Shown here: positions 34,810 through 46,942 of the stretch, piece by piece
How the letters are laid out: every line of letters begins with the position of its first letter
How positions within the stretch are numbered: position 1 is the first letter of the stretch
NCBI GenBank assembly: GCA_014905825.1
Contig: JACGCN010000054.1
Coordinates: forward strand, 62,001 to 126,000
DNA from: Lyophyllum atratum
Taxonomy: Eukaryota > Basidiomycota > Agaricomycetes > Agaricales > Lyophyllaceae
Direction of reading: 5' to 3'
DNA length: 64,000 nt
Notes under the pieces: model-generated
Databases searched by the model: none
The model's input: only the letters and a program-made list of their open reading frames with translations
Told to the model about the DNA's origin: nothing
Made by a program: the position numbers and the translations under genes

Positions 34810-36900
34810 CAGGAGGATGCTGACCAATCTGGAAGAGAGAGTCGTTTGACGAGCCTCGACGGTGAAAGTCGAACGAAGAAAAGCTCTTTTCGGACTCCGC
34901 CAAGAATGAACGTCATTTCCGAAAACAGACATCTTCCTTCCTTTTTAGAACATCACGTGGAGACGTGTCTTGTCGTCGCCCGGCAACTAACTATCTATCA
35001 CACCTGTTGCGCCACAAATTGACCGGTCAATATGCCCTGTCGTGGTATGGTCTAGCCTGTAAATGCACCGCCATGTCGCACACCTTTCACAGATCATATC
35101 TTGACAACTTAGCCGTACCCGGAACGGCCCGCATGTCAACTTCTCTTCCTCGTTACTAGCCGAACACTGCTGAGGATGTTCCGCAACGGCCATTCCAATA
35201 GACGATCTCAACAACCTTGTTTTGACATACGGCATATTCTGTTCAACGCGCCACCAGATCCCAGAGCAGCGTTTTGCGAATTTATGAAAGGTAAATCCCA
35301 AAACGCTTAGATGACACAGAAAGGAAACTTGGAAAGCCCTATTTACAAATTAGAAGCGGGCGTCCTCTTCCATCCTTTGGCGCGCGAATCATCGATGAAA
35401 GGCTCATGGACCACGCGCCCTCGTTACCAGCATTCTCGCCCGATCTATGATGTCGTACTGATCCACAAATGTGGACAAGCCCCTCTATAAGTGACGCCAA
35501 TAACACTCCAATAACCACCGCATAGATGCCGCTAGCCATTCCTGAATGAGATCCTCCCTCCGTAAACACCCTGAGATCCGAAATCTTGGACGAACCAGTG
35601 TCTGAAGCTTAAAATTGCGGCATCCATCCAACCGTCCACTCCGATGCTTGCCCTCAATCTGTAGAATCCAATAGTCCAGCTATTGTGGATGTAATGCGAA
35701 TGAATCACTCTCCTTCCTACCTTCTTTACCTTCCATTGGACCCGGCCGCTTATCTCCTTAACAGCGCAGCCCGGAATGACGAATCTCATGCACATTATGC
35801 ATCACCCACCACGAGAACATGAACCGGAGCCAAAAGGCCACCGACATGAGATACCGCCCACGCATCTCCGACTCTCCTCATGGTCGTCTCACCTCTCGCT
35901 CTTTGCTTCCTCGAAGTTGGATTACAATACCTGGCAGTCTCGATTGAATGAAAGGCGACCCGAGATGACAAGACAGGATATCCGACTGTGCAAGGATGCC
36001 GGTTCCTGGACCCCCGATTAAGGCGCACTGTGCTTTGTGATAGCCTGCATTCAAAGGGGCTTAGCCGCTGAGGAGTAAGGACCCGCCGGAAATAGACGCG
36101 CAATTGCAGCAGGAACGATTCTGAGTAACCATACCTATCCCACATGACGACTCCCACATCCCCGCCGCACACTCCTCCCCCCTCACCACTTCAGGCCCGA
36201 TGCTCCAAGTACTCACTCACACATGTAGCTGCGTACGTCTTTGACTCAGAGTCCGAAGACGAGGGCGAAGCATATGCCTATCCCCATACCCATGACAGGC
36301 AGTCCGCCGAGTGTGTTTCATCCCTTCCTAGTCTCTTTTGAAATGAACAGCTCGACGTGCGCTGACGTGCTTTTCACCAGGGTAGACCGAGAATCGAGCA
36401 TCCCATTCGTACACGCAGCCGCAAGAAGGGCAGCAAGCACGTCACACTTGCGCGATGATCGCTCCCACCCACATCGCACTATCCCGCCGGTGTCGCTCCG
36501 GGACGCGTACTGCATTGGAGTAGAGGGGGAGCTATGCAGATATTGGTAACGAGAAATTCCAGGATAGGAATGGCTACAGGAGTCGAGGCGAGGCTGAGGG
36601 GTGAGGCTAGCAAGGAACATGAACGTAGAACCAAAGTCTGAGTGCGGTCACTGGCAGGTCCGTTAACCCTGCTTATCCATGAAGGACCGCAGAAGATTGA
36701 CCACGAAGCAAATACGTCCGTTCCTAGGTATAACCAGAATCGTCATTGATGACAGGATTGATGTGGATGTGAGTCCTCGCTCTACACGTCGGGGTGTAAG
36801 ACGGACCGATTGAAGATAACTGGGAACAGACAACCCCAGGATAGACGTCAGAAGGGGGACACGTATGATGTCAGTACCAATACCCCATAGAGGCGCCAAC
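34810..36900. other. intergenic, no supported gene
   Basis: On the minus strand a frame at 35339-35569 encodes a possible membrane helix (GIYAVVIGVLLASLIEGLVH), and 35795-36172 is open for 125 codons. I could not join them with introns into one protein. On the plus strand 36144-36341 is open but Pro/Thr-rich and unsupported. Confidence 0.4.
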
Positions 36901-38800
36901 TTCATTTCCGGAAGCGAAAGGGTCCACAGAAGTCGCCCACGATGCGAATATATCCGTTTCAAGGTTGGATAATCTTCGCGATCACCGTCAACACCAGACT
37001 CGTCAATCAATTGCTGTGCAACTCGTACGCACCTCCTCTCTCTCAACACGAACAGGTAAAGAACTTGACATCGTCGGTAGAAGTGGATCCTCGCCCCGCA
37101 AGTCCCAACAAAACACCGCGAAACGAATCCTCCGAACATCCCAATTCATGAATCCAGTCATGACCCAGAATTCCTGCAACGACCACGATGCAAAGAATAT
37201 CTGTCCAGGTGGGTGAACCTACGAAACCATCGCCCCATTCTGAATCAACCGTCGCGAACATGCCAGCGCAGCGACACCTTCCCCGTCTGTATCCGGGACC
37301 GACTCGGGCACGGTGGTTTTGTTAGCAAGAGGCACATCGGCCTTTCAAGTCGATGAGGGCTTGACTCGCCATGGAGCACCTAAGGACTGATCGTCGCTGC
37401 CATCGCCAGTGGAAGCCGCCCACGATGCGCATATATCCATATCAAGGTTGGATAATCTTCGCCATCATCGCCAACACCAGTCTCCTCAACCAATCAGTTT
37501 CCAAGCCGTACGCACCTCTCCTCTCTCGACACGAACATGGCGTCCCGGGCACCGGTGGATCCCCGCCCCGCAGATCCCCACCCAAAGTGGATCCTCCACT
37601 CATCCCGATTCGCGCAGGAAAACAGCGCCAGCCACAAAGAGAACCTCAGAGAAGAAGAACAACCCCGACGCAGAGTCCATCTAGAGTATTCCCAGGAAGT
37701 TACACAAACCCCGAAAATGAACGGGATCGTCGCCAGCCCACACACAACACCGACACCTTCCCCGTATGTATCCGGGACCGACTCGGACACGGGGGTTTAT
37801 ATTAGCTCAACAGGCACATAACAGAGAGGCACAGAGGCGTTCCCGGGGCACAGCCTTTCAAGTCGATGAGGGCTTGACTCACCATGGAGCGTCTAAGTAC
37901 TGATCGTCGCTGCCAGCGCCAGTGGAAGCCGCCCACGATGCGCATATATCCATTCTAAGTTGGGATAATCTTCACGATTAAGATCATCGCCAATACCAGT
38001 GGCCTCAACCCATAAATGTCCAACACGTACGCACCTCCTCCCTTAACATGAACATGGTGTCCCGGGCCACAGTGGATCCTCGCCTCGCAAATCCCCACCC
38101 CCAACACAGATCCTCCAAACATCCGATTCGCACAGGGAAACAGCGCCAGCCACCAAGAAAACCCCATAGAAGAAGAACGACCCCGACCAAAGATCATCTA
38201 GATATCCCCGACTTACACAAACCGAACACCCAAAAACGACCGGGATCATCACCACGCACCGACAACCTTCCCCTCTGTATTCGGGATCGACTCGGACACG
38301 CGGGTTCGATAAGCTCAACAGGCACACATCAGGGAGGCACAGCACCGTTCTCGGGGCAATCCCCACCTTTCAACTCGACCAGGGGTCGACTCGACATGAA
38401 GCGGCGGCTCACGACTGATCAGATCGTCGCTGCCAGCCCCCTGCCAGTGGATCTCCCCCCCCTTCGCGTGCGCATCTCCCGTATGTATGCATGGGTTGCT
38501 TATCAAACCCAGACGTCCGAGCGGACCCGGCACAGTCGCGGTCACATCTCATTGGGCTGGTGGATTTCTTGTATGCGTCTTGAAGTTATAGAGGCGTAGG
38601 CTCCGGGAGTCGTTGTGAGGCGTCACGCTTGGGTATGGGCTCGACTCACGGGTGAACGAAACGCGGCGGCTGTGTTGTTGTCGATGTTTCAATGAGTGAG
38701 GTGGGACTGGTATCATCGATGCCAATGTGCACGCAGCTCGTCCAGACGGCATGAACAGGTAAAAAGACGGATCGTCGCTGCCAATGCCAGTGGATCCCCC
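36900..38800. repeat. tandem array of ~480-520 bp degenerate units
   Basis: GCCCACGATGCG(A/C)ATATATCC recurs at about 36935, 37418 and 37931. GATCGTCGCTGCCA recurs at about 37389, 37902, 38423 and 38770. CCGGGA(C/T)CGACTCGG(G/A)CACG-type and GTCCCGGGC stretches recur in between. Units differ by many substitutions and indels. Frames on both strands are broken at different places, so the array is probably non-coding or decayed. Confidence 0.8.
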
Positions 38801-39803
38801 GAGTCGTCCCGGGATCCACGGCCTCAAGGCGTGATGGAACATGGCAGTGGCAGATTGAGTGATGCTGGCGCGGGCAAGAGCTGAGATTAAACAAGTCATG
38901 GGCAATTATGGACCTCCCCCCGCCACCACGCACCCTATGCGTAGCCCATAACACGAGTGATCGAGTGTATCGGCGGTGTGGGGTTGCCAGCAGAGCAGAG
39001 GGAAGATGTACGAGAGGCGGAGCGACGACGACGACTCCTACCACTATGCTATGGTCACGACATCACGATACGTAGATTAGATTAGATATTTCGTCTGCCT
39101 CAAGTTCCCATTTCCTCATGTTGTTCCCCATTCTCGGGATCTCTCTCTTTTCGTTCCGCATCATCCATATTCCATGCATACTTTACCTACGTACGCGACG
39201 CTACATACCCAATATATGACGTTTTGTTCTCTTCCCCGTTCACGCTCTCTTCTCTCTCGTCTCGCGCTGTCCGCCAGGTTCTTTATTCTTCGACTTCGCA
39301 CCCTTCGCAGATCCCATAGCGGTTGAACTCGTGTATATAAGTAATTGCAACAGACGATAGTAAAAAGTACATTTAGTTTGGTACAACCCTGGCTGTATCT
39401 ATATAAGATTCGGGTAGATTACAACGCGAACAGATTGGAGCTGCAGATGAGATAGCACTGTCACGATCAACAGAAAGAGAGATAGAGATGGAGAGAGATA
39501 GGAGGGAAGTGTACAGACGAGTTGGAGAGAGGAGAGAGAGACAGAAAGAGTTAGGAGGGAAGTGTACAGACGAGTTGAGTCGGAGATGGGTAGAAAAAAG
39601 TAACAGTTACAATATTGAACAGGAGATATGAGACGAGACCTCGTACCGAACGAGGTAAGATGGGGGAACAGGAAACCAATCGTGGCGCGTACATAGTTGC
39701 GTGTCAGACTGTCGATGAACTTGGGAGTGCGGAAGAGATGCAAAAAAAAGATGCTGCGGGTGACGGCGGCGAGAAACAGTATCCCCCATCCCACCAAAGT
39801 GTT
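38801..39803. other. intergenic and 3' flank of the membrane-protein gene
   Basis: No supported gene. It contains a GA-rich low-complexity stretch with a 25-bp direct repeat (39500-39524 and 39553-39577). Confidence 0.5.
39500..39577. repeat. 25-bp direct repeat, 53 bp apart, in GA-rich DNA
   Basis: AGGAGGGAAGTGTACAGACG plus five more bases occurs at 39500 and again at 39553. It looks like a minisatellite of two units. Confidence 0.8.
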
Positions 39804-40924
39804 CTATCGGCCCCCGCTACTTCTCCCCGCGCTCGCCCAGCTCGACCCAGATCCCTCGCTCCTGGTCCCATCATCAATAAGATGAGGCTCATCAAACCCC
39901 GAGCGAGGCGACATCCCATCATGCTCCCGCTCATCAAAGTCCGACAAAAAGTCCAAATCCGACAACGAGCGGGACGGCGGACGCAGGGGCGACGTCCCAT
40001 TCCTCGGCGAGAACGCATCCGGGGACCCAAAGGAGAGGTAGTTCGTATCCTGTGCGGATAGGGGCTGCGAGAACGAGGAGAAGGGGGAGTCGGGCTGGGA
40101 GGAGGGCGCGGAGAGGAGCTCGAGGCCGTGCTCGTGGTCGAGGTCCTGCGGGTAGGACTGGGAGAGGCTGGGGATGGACGTGGGGGACAGGGGTGTGGGG
40201 GAGAAGAGGTCGCTTGAAGCCGAGGCTGCGGGGGTAGGGAGGAGTCCGGGGCCGTGCGGGGGAGGTGGGGACCGCAGCGTGGACTGGGAGGGCGTCTCGC
40301 GGAGGGAGGATACGCGGGGAGAGGGAGAAGGTTGGACGCTGGGAAGAGTGGAAGAAGGCGTAGATGGTATCGAAGGGTCGACTAGGACATGTGTCGGGCT
40401 CATCGGTATAACAAGGGGTCTAGCCGTAGACTAGAACACATCAACCCCATACACTCGAATACCAGAAGCACTGGACCTTACCTCGCATGATGATAAAGTA
40501 CCCTGAGACCGGGAAGGCCCACGAGCAGTGCCCCTATGCCTAAGCTGGCTCCGATCCACCTCGCTTCTCCACTCGCGGACCTCTTTAGCAATGAGGTTCT
40601 CAAGCTCAATCGACTGCCTCCTCTCGTCGCCTTCCTCTCCCGAGTCAGAGCGCTTACTCCTCAACGTCGTCTCGTCACGCTCACGCTGCCGAACAGGCAC
40701 AGCAACACCCCCGGCTCTCTGCCTCCTCCTCGCCTGGCGCCTCGCAATGAACTCTTCCGCCCACTGCTCCACCTTCGGCGCAATATGGGGCTCATAGACG
40801 AACTACGATGATGATGAGTTTGGGGGGGCAGATGCTGATTCAGATGGGGGCATACCTCTTTGAAGGCGAGGCCTGCGGCGATGGTTCCTACGATGGCGAG
40901 GATGTATACGGCTGGAGCAGGCAT
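39804..40924 (-). CDS. single-pass membrane protein with a long disordered tail
   Basis: Three exons. The start at 40924 gives MPAPAVYILAIVGTIAAGLA, one N-terminal membrane helix. After a short intron comes FVYEPHIAPKVEQWAEEFIA and a very basic stretch (RRQARRRQRAG), then a charged region with QSIELENLIAKEVREWRSEV. The second intron must end at ...GTGTTCTAG to give STARPLVIPMSPTHV in phase; a nearer AG would shift the frame. The last ~190 residues are Ser/Pro-rich and disordered. Orientation and the basic patch after the helix fit a signal-anchor protein facing the cytosol. I do not recognise the family; the N-terminal pattern looks shared among mushrooms, but that is only an impression. Confidence 0.65.
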
Positions 40925-41704
40925 CCTGGGTGTTGTTCCTGGGAAGAGTAGGCTGGAAGATGGGCGTTGAGGAGAAGAGGACCAGACATTACCCGGAGAT
41001 GTCTTCGGCCTCTCGGCTGCAATTGGCAATATATCCGGCGCAGCGATCGGTCCGATGCTGTGCCGCACTTTCAGTTGACCCCCGCGATATAGTATCTTTA
41101 CGATGCAAGGCGGTTGACCGTTCCACTCTACTCTACTGAGTACTCTGAATATGCAGAATCAGCCCCAGCTCTCTACAGACCGCCTTCCAGCTTAGACTTG
41201 CAGGACATTCCACGGAGTCTAGCGCACGCCACCCTATCTAACAGCGCTACTCCGACTCGCGACCCTGCTTCATAGATCCTCACACCAAAAACAGAGGTCC
41301 AAAATACGTATCCCGTCCGCACGCATGATCCCCCCACTTCCTCGATCGCCGTCTGATGGGCGATGACAAAATCCATTGCTGCTGCCTGCGGCGCAGGCGT
41401 CGTGTATACATGTCCATCTGTAATGGGTAACCCCCAGTAATAGTATAGGTGCCGCGCAGTGATCAATCCAATGCAGTTCCTTCGAGGCAGAGACTCCCAG
41501 TAGAAGCCCAGATGATTCTCGAGATGCCGTTCATTTAGTGAAGCACCCCCCAGGTCCGCCGAGCTCAATCGATCCGCCAGGCGTCATCAAATCCTCCAGA
41601 GTCCAGATGTCATCTAACACTCAACACCATCAGTACAAACCCAAATCCCAAAAAAAAAAACCAAAAGCCTCACCTCCAATCCATCCTCACAATATCCGAG
41701 TCAA
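40925..41704. other. spacer with an unsupported 131-codon minus-strand frame
   Basis: The minus frame 41173-41568 (MSSADLGGASLNERHLENHL...) has protein-like composition but no recognised domain. Upstream of it a GT-AG pair (about 41612-41672) could link to another short exon. It may be a small gene or a remnant. Confidence 0.35.
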
Positions 41705-43138
41705 TCACAACCTACTCCTCCACCTCCCCCTCCTCATCTTCCCCCTCCCCCTCCCCTCCCCACTGTCACCCCTTTCCACCCCCGCCAACTTCCTAATCCG
41801 TCTCCAATCAACCCTAACCCCCTCCCTCTCCAGCGCCTCCCAAACCTCAGGCTTGCTCAACACCGCCCACGCCAGCCTCTTCTCCAGCCCCGGCGCCCCC
41901 GGCGGCTCCACGTCGAATTCTGGCGCGCGGGCGTAGCCTATGCTCGCGACGCGTATCAGGATGCTCCTGTCGATGGGATACACATTACCATCAACGCTGA
42001 TACAGATAGATGAGGAGGAAAGGCACAGATGAGAAAGAACGTACGCAGTGAGGCCAAACACAGGCTTAACACCCCCCGCCTCCCTCCCCGTCAAAAACCG
42101 ATGCGCCCTCGCCACCCACTCCCCCCCGCCCGGCCCCGGCATGTTCCAATCACTATACGAGTAGTATGGCACCTCCACCAGCTCGGGTTCGGTGGGGAAG
42201 GGCGGGGAGGTGGTGAGGAAGGAGGAGAGGGGGTGCGAGAAGAGGGAGGCGACTTCCGCTGCGTTTAGGATCGGCTGTGGGGGGTGAGATAGTAAGGGGG
42301 TTAGGGGAGGAGAGGGAAGGGTAGGGGGAGGACGTACGCGGAGGGTGTTGTCGAGGATTAGCACGACGACGCTGGGGAGCCACGGCCACGGAAGTTAGTT
42401 AGGGTGGAAGGAGGGGGGTATGGGAGGCAACGAACGGGGTCACGATGGTAGCGTTCCCAGCCACGAAGGGCTCTAGTATACACAGAAGAGGCACTTTACG
42501 TCTGTCGCGCGGAAGCCCGATCTACTACGCCATATCCCTAGTCAGCACACAAGACACGACGATAACAATAGGAGGGGGGTGGGGAAAGGTGACAGACCTC
42601 CTCGAAGGCTTCCCGGCGCTGCAAGGTCGGGTAGAAGTTGTTAGCTAGCCAGGAATGTGAGAGAGAGACGAGCACCCACAGCAGTATCTTCAACCGTCCC
42701 ATCCTCCGGATCCGCCTTCCCACCCGGTAACGACGTGTCGCCCGCGTACGTCCTCAGCGTCGCCGAACGCCTGCCACAGTCACCCAATGAGAAGGTCCCG
42801 TCACGTAAAAAAGGGCACACCCGCGACACTCACCGACTCAGCAGAACATACAGATCCCCCATCCGCCCGACGAACAGCGCCACCAGCACCGCCGCGCTCC
42901 TCGCCCTCGGGATGGGAATCCCATAGTTCGGACATCGATACGCCACGAGGTTCCTCAAGCACCTTTACCCCAAGTTACTCAGTCCCCTCCCCCCCAACAA
43001 GTTATAAGTAGGAAGGACTGACTGTTTAGACTGTTCACTGAGGGGCGGTATCCGCGCGTCCTTGTCGTTCAGCTGGAGCCTGGGTCGGTGATAGCGCAGG
43101 AGGTTGGGGGGTAGGTTGGGTGCATTTTTGGAGGACAT
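41705..43138 (-). CDS. PCD1: Nudix hydrolase of the Pcd1/NUDT7 coenzyme A diphosphatase type
   Basis: Family members cleave CoA and its oxidised forms to 4'-phosphopantetheine and 3',5'-ADP, often in peroxisomes. The start at 43138 gives MSSKNAPNLPPNLLRYHRPR. Then: ARSAAVLVALFVGRMGDLYV, SRRSATLRTYAGDTSLPGGK, DPEDGTVEDTA-RREAFEE-IGLP (the Nudix box, split by two introns), LCILEPFVAGNATIVTPFVA and VVVLILDNTLR. C-terminal parts VEVPYYSYSDWNMPG, KPVFGLTA and a last exon SILIRVASIGYARAPEFDV match the family ending. All splices join in frame. No clear C-terminal peroxisome signal (it ends RSRL), so the location is open. A decayed copy of its exon 1 lies near 46500. Confidence 0.85.
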
Positions 43139-43687
43139 TTTGGAGGGGTGCTAGGAGAGTAGTAGTGTGCGGGGCGAAATGGACATTGGAGCAGGGTGGC
43201 AAGTGCGAAACTCAGATGGCGGCTATTTCGGCTCAAGTGCTCCGTGAGGTTCAGGTGATCGGTGGCAGTGCTGGATATGTTTGAACTTCGACGATGACCA
43301 CGGCAAGTTGAAGCTGTAGGAAGAGTGGCTCACGATGGGCGTGGGTCTGGATATCTATATCCAAATCGACCGTGCGGAAGCCTCGAGGTGAATCAAATCG
43401 CGCGCGCAGTGCGCCAAATGCAACGAGGCTACGCTGCTTCGATGTCGAAACATGCGCATTGCCTCCATCATCATGATTTCGGACGCACTCCAGGTCCAGG
43501 CTCCTTCACCATACATCGTCCTCGGTTCGCACGTCATACCATGCAGTCCATCTTCTACCATGATTTTGGGCCTCTCAAGCCCAAAATTTGTCCGGACTGT
43601 CACCTAGCCTCTGACCGGGTTATCGGGGGTCCTACGTAGCCCCAGCTCACAGTATCCCACGAGCCAGGCCATATACAAAACCTCGTT
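43139..43687. other. 5' flank of PCD1 (copy A of a duplicated module) and 3' end of the TIG gene
   Basis: About 43200-43450 is similar to 46590-46870 and, more weakly, to 49590-49850. A 9-bp inverted repeat ATTTTGGGC/GCCCAAAAT (about 43562-43586) could form a hairpin near the 3' end of the next gene. No gene is supported here. Confidence 0.55.
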
Positions 43688-45799
43688 CTATAAATAGAAC
43701 TCGGAATATATCTCATCCGTACATAACCGCGCTGCCTCGTTTTGCATGTGAGTAGAGGCCTCTTGATCACCAGTCTTCCCATAAGCATCTGCCAGCCCCA
43801 AAAAGACATGCCTCGCATCACTCCCCGCCTCAATAGCCGCCTTCCACGCCTCAATAGCCCCCGAATACTGCACATCAGACGCATACGCTCTCGCGAGGCC
43901 GTCGAGCGCCGTCGGGCTGCCTGCCTCTAATCCCACTATTTCTTTCCAGATCTCAATCGCTCGAGACTTGTCTCCTTTCTTCGCGAATGCCTCAGCGAGG
44001 AACTTGTGAGCCTGTACATCGTCAGGTTTTCGGTCGATAGCCGCTCGCCAAGTCGTGATGGCTGCCGTATATTCAGGATCGCGGACGGGGGCGACCTCAT
44101 CGCGTTCGTACGCGTAGGACACACGTGGGGCGAGCTTCCCCACTTGGCGTAAGTTTTCTAGTGTCACTGGGGCGACCTTCTCCACATGGTGTAAGCTTTC
44201 TAGTGTCACTGTCTGGACCCAGCTACTAGTACCTGGTCCAGCCGGCGTCGTGGCTCGGATCTCGGTGTCAGAAATAATCTGGAAGATAATTGCAGGTTGA
44301 GACCCAAAGATGACGCTTGTAGTCCGGTCCAGATGATGCCCAGAAAGAGTAACGATATCGCCACCCCATCGTGAACCTTGGTTTGGGCTGACTTGGGTTA
44401 TTATTGCGACGGCGGGGTGTGTGTACGGAAATACGTTGCTTGTGCCTCCGACGCCTGATACACTGACACCAACCTCTCCGGAAATCTGGGGTGGGGCTCG
44501 TGCTTCGACCAGCGTGTTGGAAACAGTGAATATCGAAGCGGGCACATCGCCAAAGGTTACGGAGGTCACCTGGCCGAGTGTAGAGCCAGAGATGATGACG
44601 TTCAACCCACCGTCCAGGTTCACAACGACGTCTGAGATGACCGGTGCAGGTACTATATCGGGTTGTGCTAGAGACGATATTTCGTCGTCTTCCAGTATGT
44701 CAAGCGACGATGCCTCGCTGGTTTCACTCCCCTCGCTTATGGTCTCCGCGTCGCTTTCGTCCTCAGGAATATAATCTTCATCATCCTCATCGACATCCCC
44801 TCCGCCCACGTCCGTCCTCTCATCGGTAACCACGGTGTCCTCCACCACAATCACTCGAGGGGGATAATTCATACAGTCTTCGGAGAAATCGACATATGCA
44901 GCGTCATAGACGATCGCCACGAGCTCATCGCTCTCGGTGAACTTGTCGTGCTTTTTACCGCTGAATCCGAGCCAACCAAGCTCGTACTCTGGATATTTCC
45001 CTGCAGAGTCGAGATGGACACCATATGGCGCCTCATTCGGTGCAGCCCGCAGCGAATAGCACGATCTTCCTGGATAAGAACTGTATAGCAGATGAGCACC
45101 TGACCGGCTCGGTGGGAGTAGTCAATGAGGCGCACCTTTTCACTGTTTCGATAAATGTCTCCCCCTGAGACGCATCGAATACGATTAGTCGACCGCCCAT
45201 GAGTTCATGTGTCTGCGAACGAGTATACGGACGGCTAGTGCCCATCGCGACATTGATTGTTGCACGTCGACCGTGGTGCCAAGACTGAAGATAAAATACG
45301 TTGAACTCCGTAAAAGAAGCAAGAAGTAAGGAATACAATTACCCAGTCATATCGATTGACATAGACGATGGCTTTATCCGGGCGGTCGATGCGATTAGAG
45401 AAGCTCACCTTTGATGCACGAAGGACATATTCGACGGGGGAAACATCTTCATGGTGAAGAACGTAACCGATCTGCCAGGGCTTAGCGTTATCGTTCTGCG
45501 GTTCTCGATTCCTTAGATAGATACGGGAGACCAGCCAGCGTCCGATTCTGGCGGCAACGCGATACTTGAAGTTATGTTGCCGGATGGTGCCGCCTTGCTC
45601 GAGAGGTGTGGGACCATTGCTTTTTGAAACCTAAGCGTCGAGAGCGATATAACATCGAAAGTGCGACGTACATTCCATCATGAGAATCGTTTCTCATCCC
45701 TTCCATGATGCATTGCATCTGCCCAAATAAGAACTCGCCAGATGTACACTGGAAGGCGCAGGGGAAATCTGTCTGAGCATCAATTCGGGGTGCCGCCAT
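43688..45799 (-). CDS. IPT/TIG-domain and TPR-repeat protein
   Basis: The start at 45799 gives MAAPRIDAQTDFPCAFQC. An N-terminal region of about 240 residues (YRVAARIGRWLVSRIYLR, WQIGYVLHHEDVSPVEYV, GRRATINVAMG) is unassigned. An acidic linker (VDEDDEDYIPEDESDAET) follows, then two Ig-like IPT/TIG folds (VISDVVVNLDGGLNVIISGS..., ITQVSPNQGSRWGGDIVTLS...), then TPR-like helices (AAITTWRAAIDRKPDDVQAH, KSRAIEIWKEIVGLEAGSP, AIEAWKAAIEAGSDARHVF). Introns are predicted within the first 250 codons; one 54-nt intron (gtgcgcct...tatacag) is needed to join TVK to SSYPGRS. TIG domains occur in transcription factors and surface proteins; with TPRs the role is probably scaffolding. No signal peptide. Confidence 0.75.
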
Positions 45800-46942
45800 C
45801 GGAGAAAGTATGAGAACGCTTGGTTGCCTAGAGTGCTGAGATCAAAGGCCGTTGGATGGGTTGAGGAGAACGTGCTAGATCCGGCAAAGAATTGGAGCGC
45901 CCATTGAACGTTGGGCGCCCTAGAACGTGGTGAACGTTGACAAGTGACATGAGGATCAGAGATCGGCAATTTCCGCCATCGGAACTATTCCAGTCCTCCG
46001 AGTCGGTCGTTTCTGCATGCAGGGAGCTTGGAACATCCGAGTCCATAGATTCATCCTTTCAAATTCTCGGTCGGTAAAGGCGCCCCACTACAAGGTGAGC
46101 GGAAACGTGGTAAGGTTTGGCGCATTTTTGACCCGCTCGCCCTTCTTCGAGATTAATATTTGAACCCTTGCTTCGTTTGAATATAACTGCTGTATACTAG
46201 TATACACGCCTGGGTAAACAGCTATGAGCACCTGGCAAGAACCTAAGTCATGTACATCTACTTTTGAGTGTTTATTTCAGGACCGCCGCACTTCTCGTTC
46301 TTAGGCCTGGAATTCCAGAGTTGGCGATAGGCCACTAGGTTTCTCAAGCGCCTGAGGTCAAGTCATAATTACGTCCTCAGTCCTGTCTTCAACTTATAAG
46401 AACGATTCCACGAGCTGTTTGACCTACTCCCTCAAAGGCTGGGTCGATGGTAGTAGAGGGGAGGTCGGGGGTAACGTTTGGCGCGTCCTTGGAGGATGTT
46501 TCACGAGGAGCAGGACATCTACGAATTTCGAAATGAACAGTCGGAGCAGAGTAGTAGAACCCGTCACGACTCACCGTGGTGACGGCACTCCGAAAACAGG
46601 GACGGCGACTATTTCAAGGTCCAGGTGATCGGTGGCGGTGCTGAGTCGGTTCAACGACGATCACGACGACGAGCAGGATAGCTGGCTTATCACTGTGGGT
46701 ATGGGATGGACATGGATATTCCCTGTGTTCTAACTGAATGGAATACTTTTAGAATATAATTCTGGTGAAATTCGGAAGCCTCGAGTTGGCCTCGAGGCAA
46801 ATCAAATTTGATGGACAGCTAGAATGCAACGAGGCCACACTCAGGCTCTGATGTCTTCGATAGCGACGCCTACATTAGTACATACACGCTCTTCGTCATG
46901 GGATCGTGAACCCTCGCACGCTTTTCCTTGATTTTTGAATCC
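45800..46942. other. promoter region with a decayed copy of PCD1 exon 1 and flank (copy B)
   Basis: 46310-46870 parallels 42930-43450. On the minus strand near 46500 the frame reads SSKDAPNVTPDLPSTTIDPA, matching the PCD1 N-terminus SSKNAPNLPPNLLRYHRPR, but with no usable ATG or downstream exons. It lies directly upstream of the kinase gene. Confidence 0.7.
46390..46510 (-). pseudogene. fragment of PCD1 exon 1
   Basis: The first ~20 codons of PCD1 are recognisable, in the same orientation as the intact gene 3.4 kb away. Surrounding bases also match the PCD1 5' flank (GGTGATCGGTGGC(A/G)GTGCTG, GGAAGCCTCGAG, AATGCAACGAGGC). The initiator ATG is lost and no later exon follows. Confidence 0.7.
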
